DNA from: Oscillospiraceae bacterium
Lineage (GTDB): Bacteria > Bacillota > Clostridia > UMGS1810
Assembly (NCBI GenBank): GCA_015068825.1
Contig: SVJU01000019.1
Coordinates: forward strand, 1 to 33,165
Length of the DNA: 33,165 nucleotides
Reading direction: 5' to 3'
Position 1 is the stretch's first letter, and each line of letters opens with the position of its first letter. This document shows, in pieces, positions 32,827 through 33,165 of this stretch. Under the pieces are notes generated by a model. The model worked only from the letters and a program-made list of their open reading frames with translations. It did no database searches and was not told the origin of the DNA. Position numbers and translations under genes: made by a program.

Positions 32827-33165
32827 ATGAAACACAATTTAAAATGGATTTGTAAACTTTCTGGCGAAGAAGAATTTTTTGAAGCATCAGTTCCGTCAAA
32901 TCCGCAGTATGAGTATTCAAAACACAAAAACTGGGGCGATGTAAACTATGGCGAAAACTGCAAAAAGTTTGATGTTTTAGAAGATAGAGGCTGGGTTTAC
33001 AAAACCGAATTTAATGATATAAGAGAAGAAGGAAAAAGCCTTTATTTTGTAAGTTTTGGGATTGATTATGAATGTGATATTTACATAAATAAAAAGCATA
33101 TTTTTCATCATATTGGTATGTTTGAAAAAATAGAACTTGATATAACAGATTATGTAGAAGATAAG
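32827..33165 (+). CDS. GH2 family glycosidase, N-terminal part (cut by the window edge)
   Basis: The frame starts at an ATG at 32827 behind AAAAGGAGAAAAG and stays open to the last base (113 codons). The N-terminus looks like the GH2 sugar-binding domain: W near residue 7, a VPS segment near residue 22, NYGENC, GWVYKTEF, and SFGIDYECDIYINKKHIFHHIGMFEKIELDI in overlapping pieces, closest to beta-mannosidase-like members. The catalytic domain lies outside, so substrate cannot be judged. Confidence 0.8.
   Translation, partial: MKHNLKWICKLSGEEEFFEASVPSNPQYEYSKHKNWGDVNYGENCKKFDVLEDRGWVYKTEFNDIREEGKSLYFVSFGIDYECDIYINKKHIFHHIGMFEKIELDITDYVEDK

Overview
The window is AT-rich, strongly Shine-Dalgarno-led bacterial DNA. 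Several genes use TTG or GTG starts, there is an S-layer-homology (SLH) protein, and a sugar ABC transporter is present without its own ATPase gene. Palindromic intergenic repeats flank the coding part. Together these suggest an anaerobic, Gram-positive-type member of the Clostridia, probably an uncultured gut or biomass-degrading lineage. No rRNA, tRNA, CRISPR array, phage or insertion-sequence transposase was seen. The content is a plant-polysaccharide and sugar-acid utilisation locus.

Layout. Positions 1-641 hold no gene; they contain palindromic repeats and a structured leader before a 74-codon orphan gene (642-866). Operon A (minus strand, 3508 to 899) encodes an SDR dehydrogenase, a gluconate/galactonate-type enolase-superfamily dehydratase and a KDPG/KDPGal-type aldolase. 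A divergent AraC regulator follows (3679-4500). Operon B (minus strand, 14454 to 4541) encodes an amidohydrolase, an FAD oxidoreductase, DUF2877, FdrA, DUF1116, an acetate-kinase-like protein, an IlvD/EDD dehydratase and a second SDR. A divergent regulator with a LacI-type sensor and C-terminal HTH (14609) leads into an aldose epimerase. An ABC importer follows (SBP plus two permeases), co-directional with a secreted Asp-box propeller protein (GH74-like) and an SLH protein that is broken at its 3' end. After a MITE-like palindromic element come a GH5-like hydrolase, a second GH74-like protein, an SGNH/GDSL esterase, a histidine kinase and response regulator, a GH36-like alpha-galactosidase and the start of a GH2 enzyme cut by the window edge.

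How it may work. Secreted propeller enzymes attack a branched polysaccharide, the ABC importer brings in oligosaccharides, and cytoplasmic GH5, GH36, GH2 and SGNH enzymes finish them. Released sugars are oxidised to sugar acids and dehydrated to 2-keto-3-deoxy acids. Operon A can cleave these with its aldolase.

Operon B is the most interesting part. FdrA, DUF1116 and DUF2877 correspond to the E. coli AllFGH oxamic transcarbamylase, which phosphorolyses oxalurate to oxamate and carbamoyl phosphate. Here there is no carbamate kinase or allantoin gene; instead the trio is joined to an acetate-kinase-like enzyme, a sugar-acid-type dehydratase, an SDR and a lactonase-like amidohydrolase. Oxamate is an isostere of pyruvate, and oxalurate is an isostere of a 2,4-diketo acid. 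I therefore propose that the trio phosphorolyses a 2,4-diketo-3-deoxy sugar acid to pyruvate plus an acyl phosphate, and that the kinase turns the acyl phosphate into ATP. That would be an ATP-conserving replacement for the usual 2,4-diketo acid hydrolase. This is inference from gene context and residue changes, not a demonstrated activity.
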